From positions 1 through 40,156 of the forward strand of contig CAILZB010000066.1 of NCBI GenBank assembly GCA_903838565.1: a stretch of DNA of 40,156 bases. Reading direction: 5' to 3'. This DNA is from an uncultured beta proteobacterium. GTDB taxonomy: Bacteria; Pseudomonadota; Gammaproteobacteria; Burkholderiales; Burkholderiaceae_C. Shown piece by piece: positions 23,113 through 30,976 of this stretch; position 1 is the first letter of the stretch, and every line of letters begins with the position of its first letter. Both the position numbers and the translations under genes were made by a program. Under the pieces are notes generated by a model, which saw only the letters and a list, made by a program, of their open reading frames with translations, was not told the DNA's origin and searched no databases.

Positions 23113-25495
23113 CCCGTCTGCGTATGCAGTTCTTCGGGCCGAAAATGCTCGCCTGATCGCGCTGCTCGAATCACACGGCATTGAGTGGCGACCGCCGCAG
23201 TCTCCGACTTTTGTGATTCGAGAGCCAGAGGCGTCAAGGCTTTCTACAGTTGAAAAGGTGGCGCTGTTCCGGCGGCTGTTCCGTGGACGCACTGATGTCT
23301 TTCCCATCCGATGGGAGGGCAAGTCCAGTGGCAAGACGGGTTATGCCCCTGCATGTGCCAACGAATGGTTGGCTGGTGTGTGCGAAAAGCCCCGCATCAA
23401 GTGCGCTGACTGCGGCAACCGGGAACTGATCCCTTTGTCCGATTCGGTACTGTTTGATCACCTGGCCGGCAAGCGCACCATTGGTGTCTATCCGTTACTG
23501 ACGGATGACACCTGCAACTTTTTGGCGGTTGACTTTGACGAGGCCGAATGGAGGCAGGACGCGCTGGCCTTGCGACAGTCTTGTCATGAGTTGGGCGTGC
23601 CCGCTTCCATGGAAATATCCCGATCTGGAAACGGGGCACATATCTGGATATTTTTCTCGGGCCGGGTGTCTGCGCGCGATGCGCGTCGGTTGGGTACAGC
23701 ATTGATCAGCCACACCTGTGCGCGGACCCGGCAATTGAAACTCGACTCCTACGACCGTTTATTCCCCAACCAGGACACCATGCCCAGGGGCGGTTTTGGG
23801 AATTTGATAGCGCTGCCGCTGCAAAAAGTCCCGCGTGAAAGCGGCTTCAGCGTATTTGTTGATTCCGACCTGCAACCTTATCCCGACCAGTGGGCGTATC
23901 TGGCGTCGATTCAGCCGATGGCACCTCATGACATCGATCCGACCGTATTGCGGGCAACCGGCGGTGTGCATCCATTGGACGTGACCTTTATCGACGAGGA
24001 AGATCTCAAGGAGCCATGGAAGCGGACTGCTGTCGCGACCAACAAGCTGCCGGGCCCCATGCCAAAAGTGCTGAGGGTGACGGCGTCCAACATGGTCTAT
24101 TTCGAGAAAACCGAGTTGCCGCAGCCGCTGGCCAACCGGCTGATTCGCCTCGCCGCCTTCCAAAATCCAGAGTTCTACAAGGCGCAAGCCATGCGCTTGT
24201 CGACCTGGGACAAGGCTCGCGTGATTGGCTGCGCCGAGAATTTCCCGAACCATATAGCCTTACCTCGCGGATGCCTTGAACCTGCGCTGGAATTGCTAAA
24301 GGCCAATGGCATTCGTGCTGACTTGCGTGACGCGCGACATGCCGGTGAAGTGCTGGACGTCACGTTTGTCGGCACACTGCGACCTGATCAGGCGACCGCC
24401 GTGATCGCAATGCTCAAACATGACGCCGGTGTCTTTTGTGCTCCGACGGCATTTGGCAAAACGGTGACCGCTGCGGCGATGATTGCAAGTCGCGGTGTCA
24501 ACACCCTGGTTCTGGTGCATCGCACTGAGTTGCTCAAGCAGTGGCAGGAGCGCCTGCAGTCCTTCCTCAATGTTGGCAACGGCGTGATCGGCACCGTTGG
24601 CGGCGGCAAAGCCAAACCGACGGGCAAGATTGATATCGCAGTAATGCAGTCACTGTCCCGCCAGGGAGACGTCAATCCACTGGTCGAAAACTACGGGCAG
24701 GTTATCGTTGACGAATGCCACCACATTGGCGCTGCGTCTTTTGATGCCATCCTGAAGCGCACCAAGGCGAAGTTTGTACTTGGGCTCACCGCCACGCCGA
24801 TCCGCCGTGATGGCCAGCAGCCAATCATCTTCATGCAGTGTGGGCCAATCCGGTACACGGCTACCAAGGCGGCCAGCGCGCCGCACGACCTGGAAGTAAT
24901 TCCATGCTCGCGCTTTGCGCGCATCGACTTGGCGACGAATGCCGGAATACAGGATGTGTTCCGACATCTTGCCAACGATCACGCCCGCACAGAGGCCATC
25001 GCACTTGAGGTCAAGGCAGCTTTTGGGTTGGGGCGCAAGGTACTGGTGCTGACCGAGCGCACAGAGCACCTCGATGCGATTGCGTCCGCACTGAATGGGA
25101 ATGTGCCCACGCCATTCGTACTGCATGGCCGGATGTCCAAGAAGCAACGGGCAGCCCTGATCGCTGAACTGGACGCTTTGCCACCTGATGTGCCACGCAT
25201 CCTGCTGGCGACCGGAAAACTTGTCGGCGAGGGATTTGACCACCCTCCCCTCGACACGTTGGTTTTGGCGATGCCAATCTCGTGGAAGGGAACTTTGCAG
25301 CAATACGCGGGCCGCCTACATCGTGAACACGCGACCAAGACCGATGTCCGAATCCTGGATTTTGTGGATACCGGCCACCCGGCACTCCTGCGCATGTGGG
25401 ATAAGAGACGGCGCGGTTACAAGGCAATGGGCTATCGAATATCGCTCGACGAAGCAGGCGATATTTCAACGCAACCCCTCAACTTTCCGACCTAG
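23105..25495 (+). CDS. TOTE-type archaeo-eukaryotic primase fused to SF2 helicase
   Basis: 796 residues. A short N-terminal Leu-rich coil (YAVLRAENARLIALLES) is followed by a Cys cluster (PACAN, GVCEK, KCADC, about residues 86-105) that may bind zinc. The primase domain has FLAVDFDE with Asp143 and Asp145, GNGAHIWIFF with His179, and MPRGGFGNLIALPLQ. After a linker (about 280-430) comes a superfamily 2 helicase: APTAFGKT (Lys452), VDECHH (Asp536), LGLTATPIRRDG, and QQYAGRLHRE near the end. No nuclease domain is visible at either end. Such AEP-helicase fusions are annotated as TOTE conflict systems and are thought to act against invading DNA; that role is inference here. ATG 23105 follows GGGG and overlaps the upstream stop. 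Confidence 0.88.
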   Translation: MTDPSAYAVLRAENARLIALLESHGIEWRPPQSPTFVIREPEASRLSTVEKVALFRRLFRGRTDVFPIRWEGKSSGKTGYAPACANEWLAGVCEKPRIKCADCGNRELIPLSDSVLFDHLAGKRTIGVYPLLTDDTCNFLAVDFDEAEWRQDALALRQSCHELGVPASMEISRSGNGAHIWIFFSGRVSARDARRLGTALISHTCARTRQLKLDSYDRLFPNQDTMPRGGFGNLIALPLQKVPRESGFSVFVDSDLQPYPDQWAYLASIQPMAPHDIDPTVLRATGGVHPLDVTFIDEEDLKEPWKRTAVATNKLPGPMPKVLRVTASNMVYFEKTELPQPLANRLIRLAAFQNPEFYKAQAMRLSTWDKARVIGCAENFPNHIALPRGCLEPALELLKANGIRADLRDARHAGEVLDVTFVGTLRPDQATAVIAMLKHDAGVFCAPTAFGKTVTAAAMIASRGVNTLVLVHRTELLKQWQERLQSFLNVGNGVIGTVGGGKAKPTGKIDIAVMQSLSRQGDVNPLVENYGQVIVDECHHIGAASFDAILKRTKAKFVLGLTATPIRRDGQQPIIFMQCGPIRYTATKAASAPHDLEVIPCSRFARIDLATNAGIQDVFRHLANDHARTEAIALEVKAAFGLGRKVLVLTERTEHLDAIASALNGNVPTPFVLHGRMSKKQRAALIAELDALPPDVPRILLATGKLVGEGFDHPPLDTLVLAMPISWKGTLQQYAGRLHREHATKTDVRILDFVDTGHPALLRMWDKRRRGYKAMGYRISLDEAGDISTQPLNFPT

Positions 25496-25526
25496 TCCGC
25501 AGGGGCGCCTCACGCCGGTATTAAAA

Positions 25527-25583
25527 CATTCTTTAACAGTTGCGAGTTTAATTAAAGAATGGTTTAATTTAATTTTCGCAACT
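25527..25583 (+). promoter_or_regulatory. Two interleaved perfect inverted repeats before the fic gene
   Basis: Pair A is CATTCTTTAA (25527-25536) with TTAAAGAATG (25552-25561). Pair B is AGTTGCGA (25538-25545) with TCGCAACT (25576-25583). The order A-B-A'-B' is that of a pseudoknot or of two mutually exclusive hairpins in RNA. In DNA it could be two overlapping operators. A direct repeat GTTTAATT (25546 and 25562) lies inside. It ends 14 bp before ATG 25598. Confidence 0.7.
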
Positions 25584-25597
25584 AATCCGTGCTTTCA

Positions 25598-26746
25598 ATG
25601 ACCCGTGCCACTGGTGCCTACACTATTTCGACGACCCTCGGAGAGTCGATTCGGGCGTTCGTGCCTCATTCCTTGCCGCCGGCTGACCCTGCGTTGTTGC
25701 CCGCTATCTTCGCCGACCTCAATCGCCAGGCCGAACTTGCGCTTGCTCGTTTGGCCGGGGTGTCCGGACTGGTTCCGTCAGTGGACTGGCTGCTGTACAG
25801 CGCTATCCGCAAGGAAGCCTTGCTCACGTCGCAGATTGAGGGAACGCAGGCAACGCTGACCGATTTGTTCGATCAAGAGGCGGGCTTCAAGGTGAGCAAC
25901 ACTGACGATGTGGAGGAGGTAACCAACTACCTCCGCGCTTTCCGCTGGGTTCAAGAACAATTACGTGACCCAAAAGGACTACCCATCAGCGTGCGGCTGC
26001 TGTGCGATGCCCATCGGTTGCTGCTTGACGGTGCCAGGGGCGCTGGAAAACAGCCCGGGGAACTGCGCCGATCACAAAACTGGATCGGTGGCACACGGCC
26101 TGGCAATGCCGTATTTGTGCCACCGCCGCCGGAGCGCGTGTCCGTTTTGCTGACCGACATGGAGCGGTTCATTCACGACGCTGGGACGGATTTACCACCC
26201 ATGGTCAAAGTGGCGCTCATCCACGCGCAGTTTGAAACCATTCACCCCTTCCTTGATGGAAATGGGCGGATCGGTCGCTTACTGATCGCTGCATTGTTCG
26301 AGCATTGGGGATTGCTGTCTGAGCCTTTGATGTACCTCAGCGGCTACCTGAAGCAACACCAAGCCGAGTACTACCGTCGCTTGTCGGCCATCCGTAACGA
26401 CGGCGACTGGGAGTCGTGGGTCACCTTCTTTCTGGAGGGGGTGGCAACCGCCGCAGGGGACGCAGAGAAGAACATCATTGAAGTCGCCAGCCTTGTTGCC
26501 GCTGACCGCAGACGCCTGCTGCAGTCCCCGAAGGCAGGCCCGGCGAGCTACCGGCTGTTCGAGATGTTGCCGATGATGCCGCGCTTCACCATCGAACGCG
26601 TTCGCCAGCAACTGGAAACCAGTTTCCCCACCGCTACGGCAGCCGTAAAGGTCCTGGAGGACCTGGGAATCGTGACGGAGATGACTGGCCAGAAAAAGAA
26701 CCGCAGCTACAGCTACCAAGCCTACGTTGAACTACTCAGTCGGTGA
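25598..26746 (+). CDS. Fic-family protein (probable AMP/NMP transferase) with internal inhibitory motif
   Basis: 382 residues. The Fic motif HPFLDGNGRIGR begins at His216, with all catalytic residues present. The N-terminal inhibitory helix has TSQIEG (Thr77, Glu81), matching the (S/T)xxxE(G/N) rule of class II Fic proteins, in which the Glu blocks ATP binding. The C-terminal part (FTIERVRQQLETSFPTATAAVKVLEDLGIVTEMTG) looks like a winged helix, so it may bind DNA, plausibly its own upstream repeats. ATG 25598 is chosen over GTG 25589; no Shine-Dalgarno is present for either. It lies 100 bp after the helicase gene, with its own AT-rich leader. Target proteins are unknown. Confidence 0.92.
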   Translation: MTRATGAYTISTTLGESIRAFVPHSLPPADPALLPAIFADLNRQAELALARLAGVSGLVPSVDWLLYSAIRKEALLTSQIEGTQATLTDLFDQEAGFKVSNTDDVEEVTNYLRAFRWVQEQLRDPKGLPISVRLLCDAHRLLLDGARGAGKQPGELRRSQNWIGGTRPGNAVFVPPPPERVSVLLTDMERFIHDAGTDLPPMVKVALIHAQFETIHPFLDGNGRIGRLLIAALFEHWGLLSEPLMYLSGYLKQHQAEYYRRLSAIRNDGDWESWVTFFLEGVATAAGDAEKNIIEVASLVAADRRRLLQSPKAGPASYRLFEMLPMMPRFTIERVRQQLETSFPTATAAVKVLEDLGIVTEMTGQKKNRSYSYQAYVELLSR

Positions 26747-26887
26747 CAATTGCCCACCAAACCGAAGCAACTTCCAGAGGCTCTCATCTGTGACAATGCC
26801 GCCGGATCAGAATTGCAAATCCGCATTGTTCCGCGCCATTCCGCATGCCTGCTCAATGGCACTATAAGCAGTCAGATCGGGCGTCAC

Positions 26888-26923
26888 CTCTCCGGCACCA
26901 ATAGATATCAGGGTTTGCTGCTA
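26888..26923 (+). mobile_element. attR: right attachment core
   Basis: Second copy of the 36-nt core, including the last 13 nt of tRNA-Thr (CTCTCCGGCACCA), with one mismatch to the left copy. Upstream of it no tRNA body exists, as expected for the distal end of a tRNA-integrated island. Confidence 0.88.
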
Positions 26924-26950
26924 TTAAAATAGAAGCAAACCATTTTTCTT
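26913..26950 (+). terminator. Rho-independent terminator, probably the original tRNA-Thr terminator
   Basis: GTTTGCTGCTAT (26913-26924) pairs with ATAGAAGCAAAC (26929-26940) over 12 positions with one G-A mismatch and a TAAA loop. It is followed by a T-rich tail (26943-26950). It overlaps the attachment core. The corresponding region after the left core keeps only a weaker version. Confidence 0.75.
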
Positions 26951-27232
26951 TGGGGCTCGTGCAGACTATTTGCAGGCGGCTGTGCATGGTTCTGCACCCA
27001 TTTGAGCCGGCGCTGTAGCCTGGGCCACGCCCGAGTTTGACCTGGGCATGGGCGCGAAGCGGGCGCAGCAGCCGGCATGGCCGTGGCTTTTAGTCGCTGC
27101 GCGTCGGGTTTGAGCAAGTCCGTTCGCTGGCTCGCAGCGCATCTGTGCGGGCCATTCTTCTTGCTTTTTTCAAATGCCCGAGGTTCGGCGCGCCCGGCTT
27201 CCAAGGACTGTCGTTGCCCCACGCATTGGGCG
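26951..27232. other. Chromosomal spacer right of the island
   Basis: No gene is supported. Just after the terminator two TGCAG copies lie 11 bp apart (26960 and 26971), in the position equivalent to the two TGTAGGCAA copies of the left arm. The remainder is GC-rich and includes the short dyad GCGCGCCC/AGGCGCGC near 27236-27250 at the end of the SGNH gene. Confidence 0.45.
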
Positions 27233-28054
27233 CTAGCGCGCCCAGGCGCGCGCCGACGCCAAGGCCGGCACCAGCCGGTCGCGCCAGACACGGTAGCCCG
27301 CCTCGCTCGGGTGCAGGCCGTCAACGAACAGCCGCGTATCCTGGTGCCCCTGCGCGTCAACGAACGACGGATACAGGTCGAGCCAGGTGGTGAAGCCGAC
27401 GAACTCCGGGCTCTTCGCCAGCGCCAGCAGGCGCGCGTTCACCGGGCGCACGACCGCATCGTCCCGCGCGGGTTCCGACGTGGGCAGGATCGATTGCAGC
27501 AAGAGGCGCGCGCCAGGCTTGCGCGCGTGCAGCGAGCGCAGCACCGCGAGCACGCCCTCGAATACGCTGTCGGCCACCGGCGCCTCGGGCGCGTAGGAGT
27601 TGTTGATGCCCACCATCAGCACGAAGAACTCGGGCGCCAGCGCGGCGGCGTCGAGCTCGCCCAGACCTCCCTGCGCCTTCGGCAAAATCCGGTAAAGCAG
27701 GTGCTCGGTGCGGTCGCCCGAGATGCCGATGTTCAGCGCCAGGTTCTGCGGCACGGCGCCGCCGAAGGACTCGTCCCAGATGCGGCGGCCGTGCATACGG
27801 CCCGGGATCCACGGGTCGTCACCGAGCAGCCAGAAGTCGGTGATCGAGTCGCCAACGAACACGAGCTTCACCGCTGGCAGGCGCGCGCTATCCGCCACTT
27901 GGGCCTCGATCGTGGCCTGGCGCTGCTGCCAGTACTCGACGCGGGCCTCGGGCCGGGTCGAGGCGAAATCTCGCGCGGTGGCGCCAAATGTGACGAGGCC
28001 CGTGAGGACAGCGAGGGCCGTCGCCAGCAGGCGCGAGATCAAGGTTCGGGTCAT
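27233..28054 (-). CDS. Exported SGNH/GDSL hydrolase
   Basis: 273 residues with an N-terminal signal peptide (MTRTLISRLLATALAVLTGLV, cleavage near ATA). Block I is FVGDSITDF with the nucleophile Ser, the block II Gly is in LNIGISGDRT, block III is MVGINNSY, and block V is DGLHPSEAGY with the catalytic Asp and His. It hydrolyses an ester in the periplasm; these enzymes often remove acyl groups from polysaccharides. GGAGAAGGA precedes ATG 28054. It overlaps the stop of the polysaccharide deacetylase remnant, so both once formed a carbohydrate-modification operon. Confidence 0.92.
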   Translation of the reverse strand: MTRTLISRLLATALAVLTGLVTFGATARDFASTRPEARVEYWQQRQATIEAQVADSARLPAVKLVFVGDSITDFWLLGDDPWIPGRMHGRRIWDESFGGAVPQNLALNIGISGDRTEHLLYRILPKAQGGLGELDAAALAPEFFVLMVGINNSYAPEAPVADSVFEGVLAVLRSLHARKPGARLLLQSILPTSEPARDDAVVRPVNARLLALAKSPEFVGFTTWLDLYPSFVDAQGHQDTRLFVDGLHPSEAGYRVWRDRLVPALASARAWAR

Positions 28055-28440
28055 AGTCCTTCTCCATCAAAGAGGTCGGTTGGGCCACACCACTGCACGC
28101 CGGGCTCGGCGCACAGCCGCGCAAGGGAATTATCGCGGGCTGTCCACATCGCCTCGTCGACGAGCTCGTACGAGTGCCCCCAGAACCAGACAGCGCCGCT
28201 TGGGCGCGCTCGATCGAACCGCTGCCAGAAGTCGGGTGCGAGAAAGCGGCAGCTCGGCGCGGCGGCCGTCGGCTCGCACGTCTGGACACCGGCCGCTGCC
28301 GTACGTGGGGTGCGTGCGTAGACGTGGCCCGCGTCCTGTACTGCCTGCGCAACGGCGTCGTCAAAGCGGCCGAACGGGTAGACGAAGCCGCGCACCGGCA
28401 GGTCGAACAATTCCTGCAGTTGCACTCGACCGTCGCGACA
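28051..28440 (-). pseudogene. C-terminal remnant of a polysaccharide deacetylase
   Basis: About 130 codons remain, ending at 28051. The stretch LQELFDLPVRGFVYPFGRFDDAVAQAVQDAGHVYARTPRT is typical of the last third of NodB-type deacetylases (the YPFGRF segment after the metal-binding motifs), and FWGHSYELVDE follows. The metal-binding His/Asp motifs of the first half are absent. Upstream in the same frame a TGA occurs four codons before the homology begins, so the gene is 5'-truncated. A GTG at 28425 could still start translation, but the product would not be active. Confidence 0.75.
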
Positions 28441-28452
28441 GAAGGCCTGCGT

Positions 28453-28725
28453 TCACTGCGGTTTTTGCGCCTTCAGCGTGATCTTTTGCGCCAACTGCTG
28501 CGCCATGTCTGATGCTTCTCCCCGGCCAACCACATCATGCTCGAACAGATAGTCGTTCAGGCAAAGCGACGTTTGCGTCAGTGCATCTCGGAACACAACC
28601 AATGCATCCGCCAGTTCGGCCCAGGGTGCATCGGGACCGTCAGAATCATCGAGCTTGTCCGTCATCCGTAGCCCTTCGGTGGTCACAGTCGATCCGTCGA
28701 ACGGATCAGAAACTTTCCCATTCAT
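28453..28725 (-). CDS. Small acidic hypothetical protein overlapping the chemoreceptor gene
   Basis: 90 residues if started at ATG 28725, which lies 20 nt inside the end of the chemoreceptor gene; an internal ATG at 28665 ([10 protein letters not shown]) is an alternative. The acidic N-terminus is followed by a helical part ([32 protein letters not shown] and [14 protein letters not shown]). No family is recognised. Position and overlap suggest co-translation with the chemoreceptor gene. Confidence 0.55.
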   Translation of the reverse strand: MNGKVSDPFDGSTVTTEGLRMTDKLDDSDGPDAPWAELADALVVFRDALTQTSLCLNDYLFEHDVVGRGEASDMAQQLAQKITLKAQKPQ

Positions 28726-30445
28726 CGCCAGCCGCCTTCGCGCCAACTTTTGCAGGGCCGGCAATCGACGCCGCATTGGAATGGGACAGGGGTTTGGGCT
28801 TGATGGAACTGGCGAGTTTGCGCGGCGCGGTGCTGGAAATGGGTGCGCGATTGATCGGCCTGGGTGAAGCCGGGCGCATCATCGCGGCGCCCTGACCCGG
28901 GTCTAACTTGAACACGGACACCGACTTGACCAATTCCTGCGCCTGCGATTCCAGACTGCTGGCCGCGGCCGCCATCTCCTCGACCAGCGCGGCGTTTTGC
29001 TGCGTCACTTGATCCATCTGAACCACCGCCTCACCCACCTGAGAGACACCCTGGCTTTGCTCGTTGCTGGCCGCGCTGATCTCGCCCATGAGGTCGGTGA
29101 CACGTCGAATGGAACCCACCACCTCGGCCATGGTGACGCCGGCCTGGTCCACCAGAGCCGTGCCCTGCTCGACGCGCTCGACACTGGTGTTGATCAAGGC
29201 CTTGATTTCCTTGGCCGCTTGCGCCGAGCGGCCTGCCAGGGAGCGGACTTCCGTCGCCACCACCGCAAAACCGCGACCCTGCTCACCGGCGCGGGCCGCT
29301 TCCACTGCCGCATTGAGCGCCAGAATATTGGTCTGAAACGCAATGCCGTCGATGACCCCGATGATGTCGGCGATCTTGCGCGACGCGTCGTTGATGCCTT
29401 TCATGGTGTCCACCACCTGCGCGACGACTTCACCGCCTTGCACCGCGATGCTGCTGGCACTCACGGCCAACTGGTTGGCCTGGCGCGCACTATCGGCATT
29501 TTGTTTGACGGTGGCGCTGAGTTGCTCCATCGAGGCCGCCGTTTGCTCCAGCGCACTGGCCTGCTGCTCGGTGCGGGAGGACAGGTCCTGCGTGCCCTGG
29601 GCAATTTCGCCGGAGGCGCTTGAAACGCTCTGCGCCCCCTGACGGACATTGGCCACCACGGTCGCCAGACCGGCCTGCATGTCCTTCAGTGCGCCCAGCA
29701 ACTGACCGGTTTCATCGTTGCCGCGAATTTCAATCGGCAGGCTCAGATCGCCGCCAGCCGCCGCCTGCGCCACCAGCACGGCTTGCCTGATCGGGACAAT
29801 GATGGAATGGGTGATGCCCTTGCCCAGCAGGGTGGCCAATATCAGGGCCAGCAGGCTGCCACCCAGAATGGCACCGCGATTGAGTTCGCGCAGAGCGTCC
29901 GCTTCAGCCATGCGGGTCACCAACAAGTCCGCTTCGACTTTTTCGAAATCAACCTTCAGGGCGCGAAAAGCGTCCATGGCGGCCTTGCCGCGGCCCTCGC
30001 CAAAGGCGGCGGCCACGTCAGTCATGGAGCTGCGGCCCGCTATCACCTCCTTGCGCATCTGGATCAGGGACTCTTCCACGGCTTTGAAGGCCTGATGTCG
30101 CACCATCATTTCATCCAGTCGATTTTGCTGCAGCGGGTTGTGCGTCAATTCCTTGGCTTCTTTCCAGTCCTTGTCAAAGCTTTGCTGTCCTTCTGTCCAG
30201 GGCGCCAGGAAGCGTTCCTCGCCGCCAAGAAGATAGCCGCGGGCGCCGGTTTCCATGTTGACCATGTCCTCGGTCAGGGCGTCGCCAATGCTCAGCATCT
30301 TGTAGGTGTGGATATTGAGACTCTCGGCTTGCGCCAGCCTCGAGGCGCTGTAGAGCGCGGCCACGGCCACGAGCAGGAAGACGGCGATCACCGCGGCAAA
30401 CGCCAGAGTCAGACGCTGGGCGATGGGTAGATTGGCAATTTTCAT
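28706..30445 (-). CDS. Methyl-accepting chemotaxis protein
   Basis: 579 residues. TM1 (about 12-34) is followed by a helical periplasmic CHASE3-like sensor (about 38-188: [33 protein letters not shown]), TM2 (about 191-213), HAMP (about 212-265) and the signalling domain with the hairpin tip [38 protein letters not shown] (split here for length: tip [18 protein letters not shown]). The C-terminus is a long Pro/Ala linker ending EWESF, a pentapeptide of the kind that tethers CheR/CheB. The ligand is unknown. It is divergent from the TonB receptor operon. Confidence 0.95.
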   Translation of the reverse strand: MKIANLPIAQRLTLAFAAVIAVFLLVAVAALYSASRLAQAESLNIHTYKMLSIGDALTEDMVNMETGARGYLLGGEERFLAPWTEGQQSFDKDWKEAKELTHNPLQQNRLDEMMVRHQAFKAVEESLIQMRKEVIAGRSSMTDVAAAFGEGRGKAAMDAFRALKVDFEKVEADLLVTRMAEADALRELNRGAILGGSLLALILATLLGKGITHSIIVPIRQAVLVAQAAAGGDLSLPIEIRGNDETGQLLGALKDMQAGLATVVANVRQGAQSVSSASGEIAQGTQDLSSRTEQQASALEQTAASMEQLSATVKQNADSARQANQLAVSASSIAVQGGEVVAQVVDTMKGINDASRKIADIIGVIDGIAFQTNILALNAAVEAARAGEQGRGFAVVATEVRSLAGRSAQAAKEIKALINTSVERVEQGTALVDQAGVTMAEVVGSIRRVTDLMGEISAASNEQSQGVSQVGEAVVQMDQVTQQNAALVEEMAAAASSLESQAQELVKSVSVFKLDPGQGAAMMRPASPRPINRAPISSTAPRKLASSIKPKPLSHSNAASIAGPAKVGAKAAGDEWESF

Positions 30446-30976
30446 GAGTCATCTCGGCAGTGGTTGGGTCACAAAAGGCGCAGTTCCAAGCTCTCGCCGT
30501 CAAGGCGAACTCTCCATAGAAATCTGTTTGTCGAACGTGGGGGTCAATCGCGCAACGGCAGGCACGCTGCGATCCCGGCCCCGATGCCGCCTCTCGCGAG
30601 AACAGACCCCAAGGCCATCACACTTGCCGGCTTCATTGTGTTGCTCAGGCCTGCCCGTCTCTGTGCGGCAACGCACATATCGATAGGTTTGTGCATGCCA
30701 CACTGGTTCTGCGATTCCGATCGAAAGGACGTTGTTAGGGGAAGGACAAACAGGTGATCGACCTCTTGAAACTGCGTTGCCGCCGACCATGCCTTTGCCA
30801 GCAAGCAGGGAAGCGTCGGTGTGCTTGCGCACATACATGTGCGGCAGTGCCCCCTAAGCTGCGCTGTCGATGGTCATTTTCAAATTCATTCCGAGGACTG
30901 TCTTCGACCCGATGGACAACTGATGCAGCACTACCCCATGAATCCAGGCGACTACACGACCCAACCACACCCACAG
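30446..30976. other. Divergent intergenic region between chemoreceptor and TonB receptor
   Basis: No gene is seen. It contains a 16-nt dyad CGCACAT-AC-ATGTGCG (30828-30843) and a related GCACATA near 30674, possible regulator sites for the receptor operon. No consensus Fur box was recognised, and no sigma28-type promoter was found for the chemoreceptor. Confidence 0.45.

Larger units (their letters stand above)
18131..26923. mobile_element. 8.8-kb genomic island integrated in tRNA-Thr, without a visible integrase
   Basis: Bounded by the 36-nt direct repeats. Inside, base composition is uneven: 18500-20350 is clearly AT-rich compared with the flanks, and 22560-26750 is intermediate. Cargo, left to right: a repeat-rich small protein, two unknown or exported proteins, a GC-rich glutaryl-CoA dehydrogenase fragment, a long unassigned stretch, an unknown gene overlapping a primase-helicase, and a Fic gene. 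No tyrosine recombinase, excisionase, replication or transfer gene was found. The island is therefore either a decayed element or a satellite mobilised in trans. Confidence 0.82.

Noticed and set aside
27077..28321. Plus-strand frame of 414 codons opposite the SGNH hydrolase
   Set aside because: It is antisense to a gene with all SGNH blocks, is Arg/His-rich and lacks a start signal.
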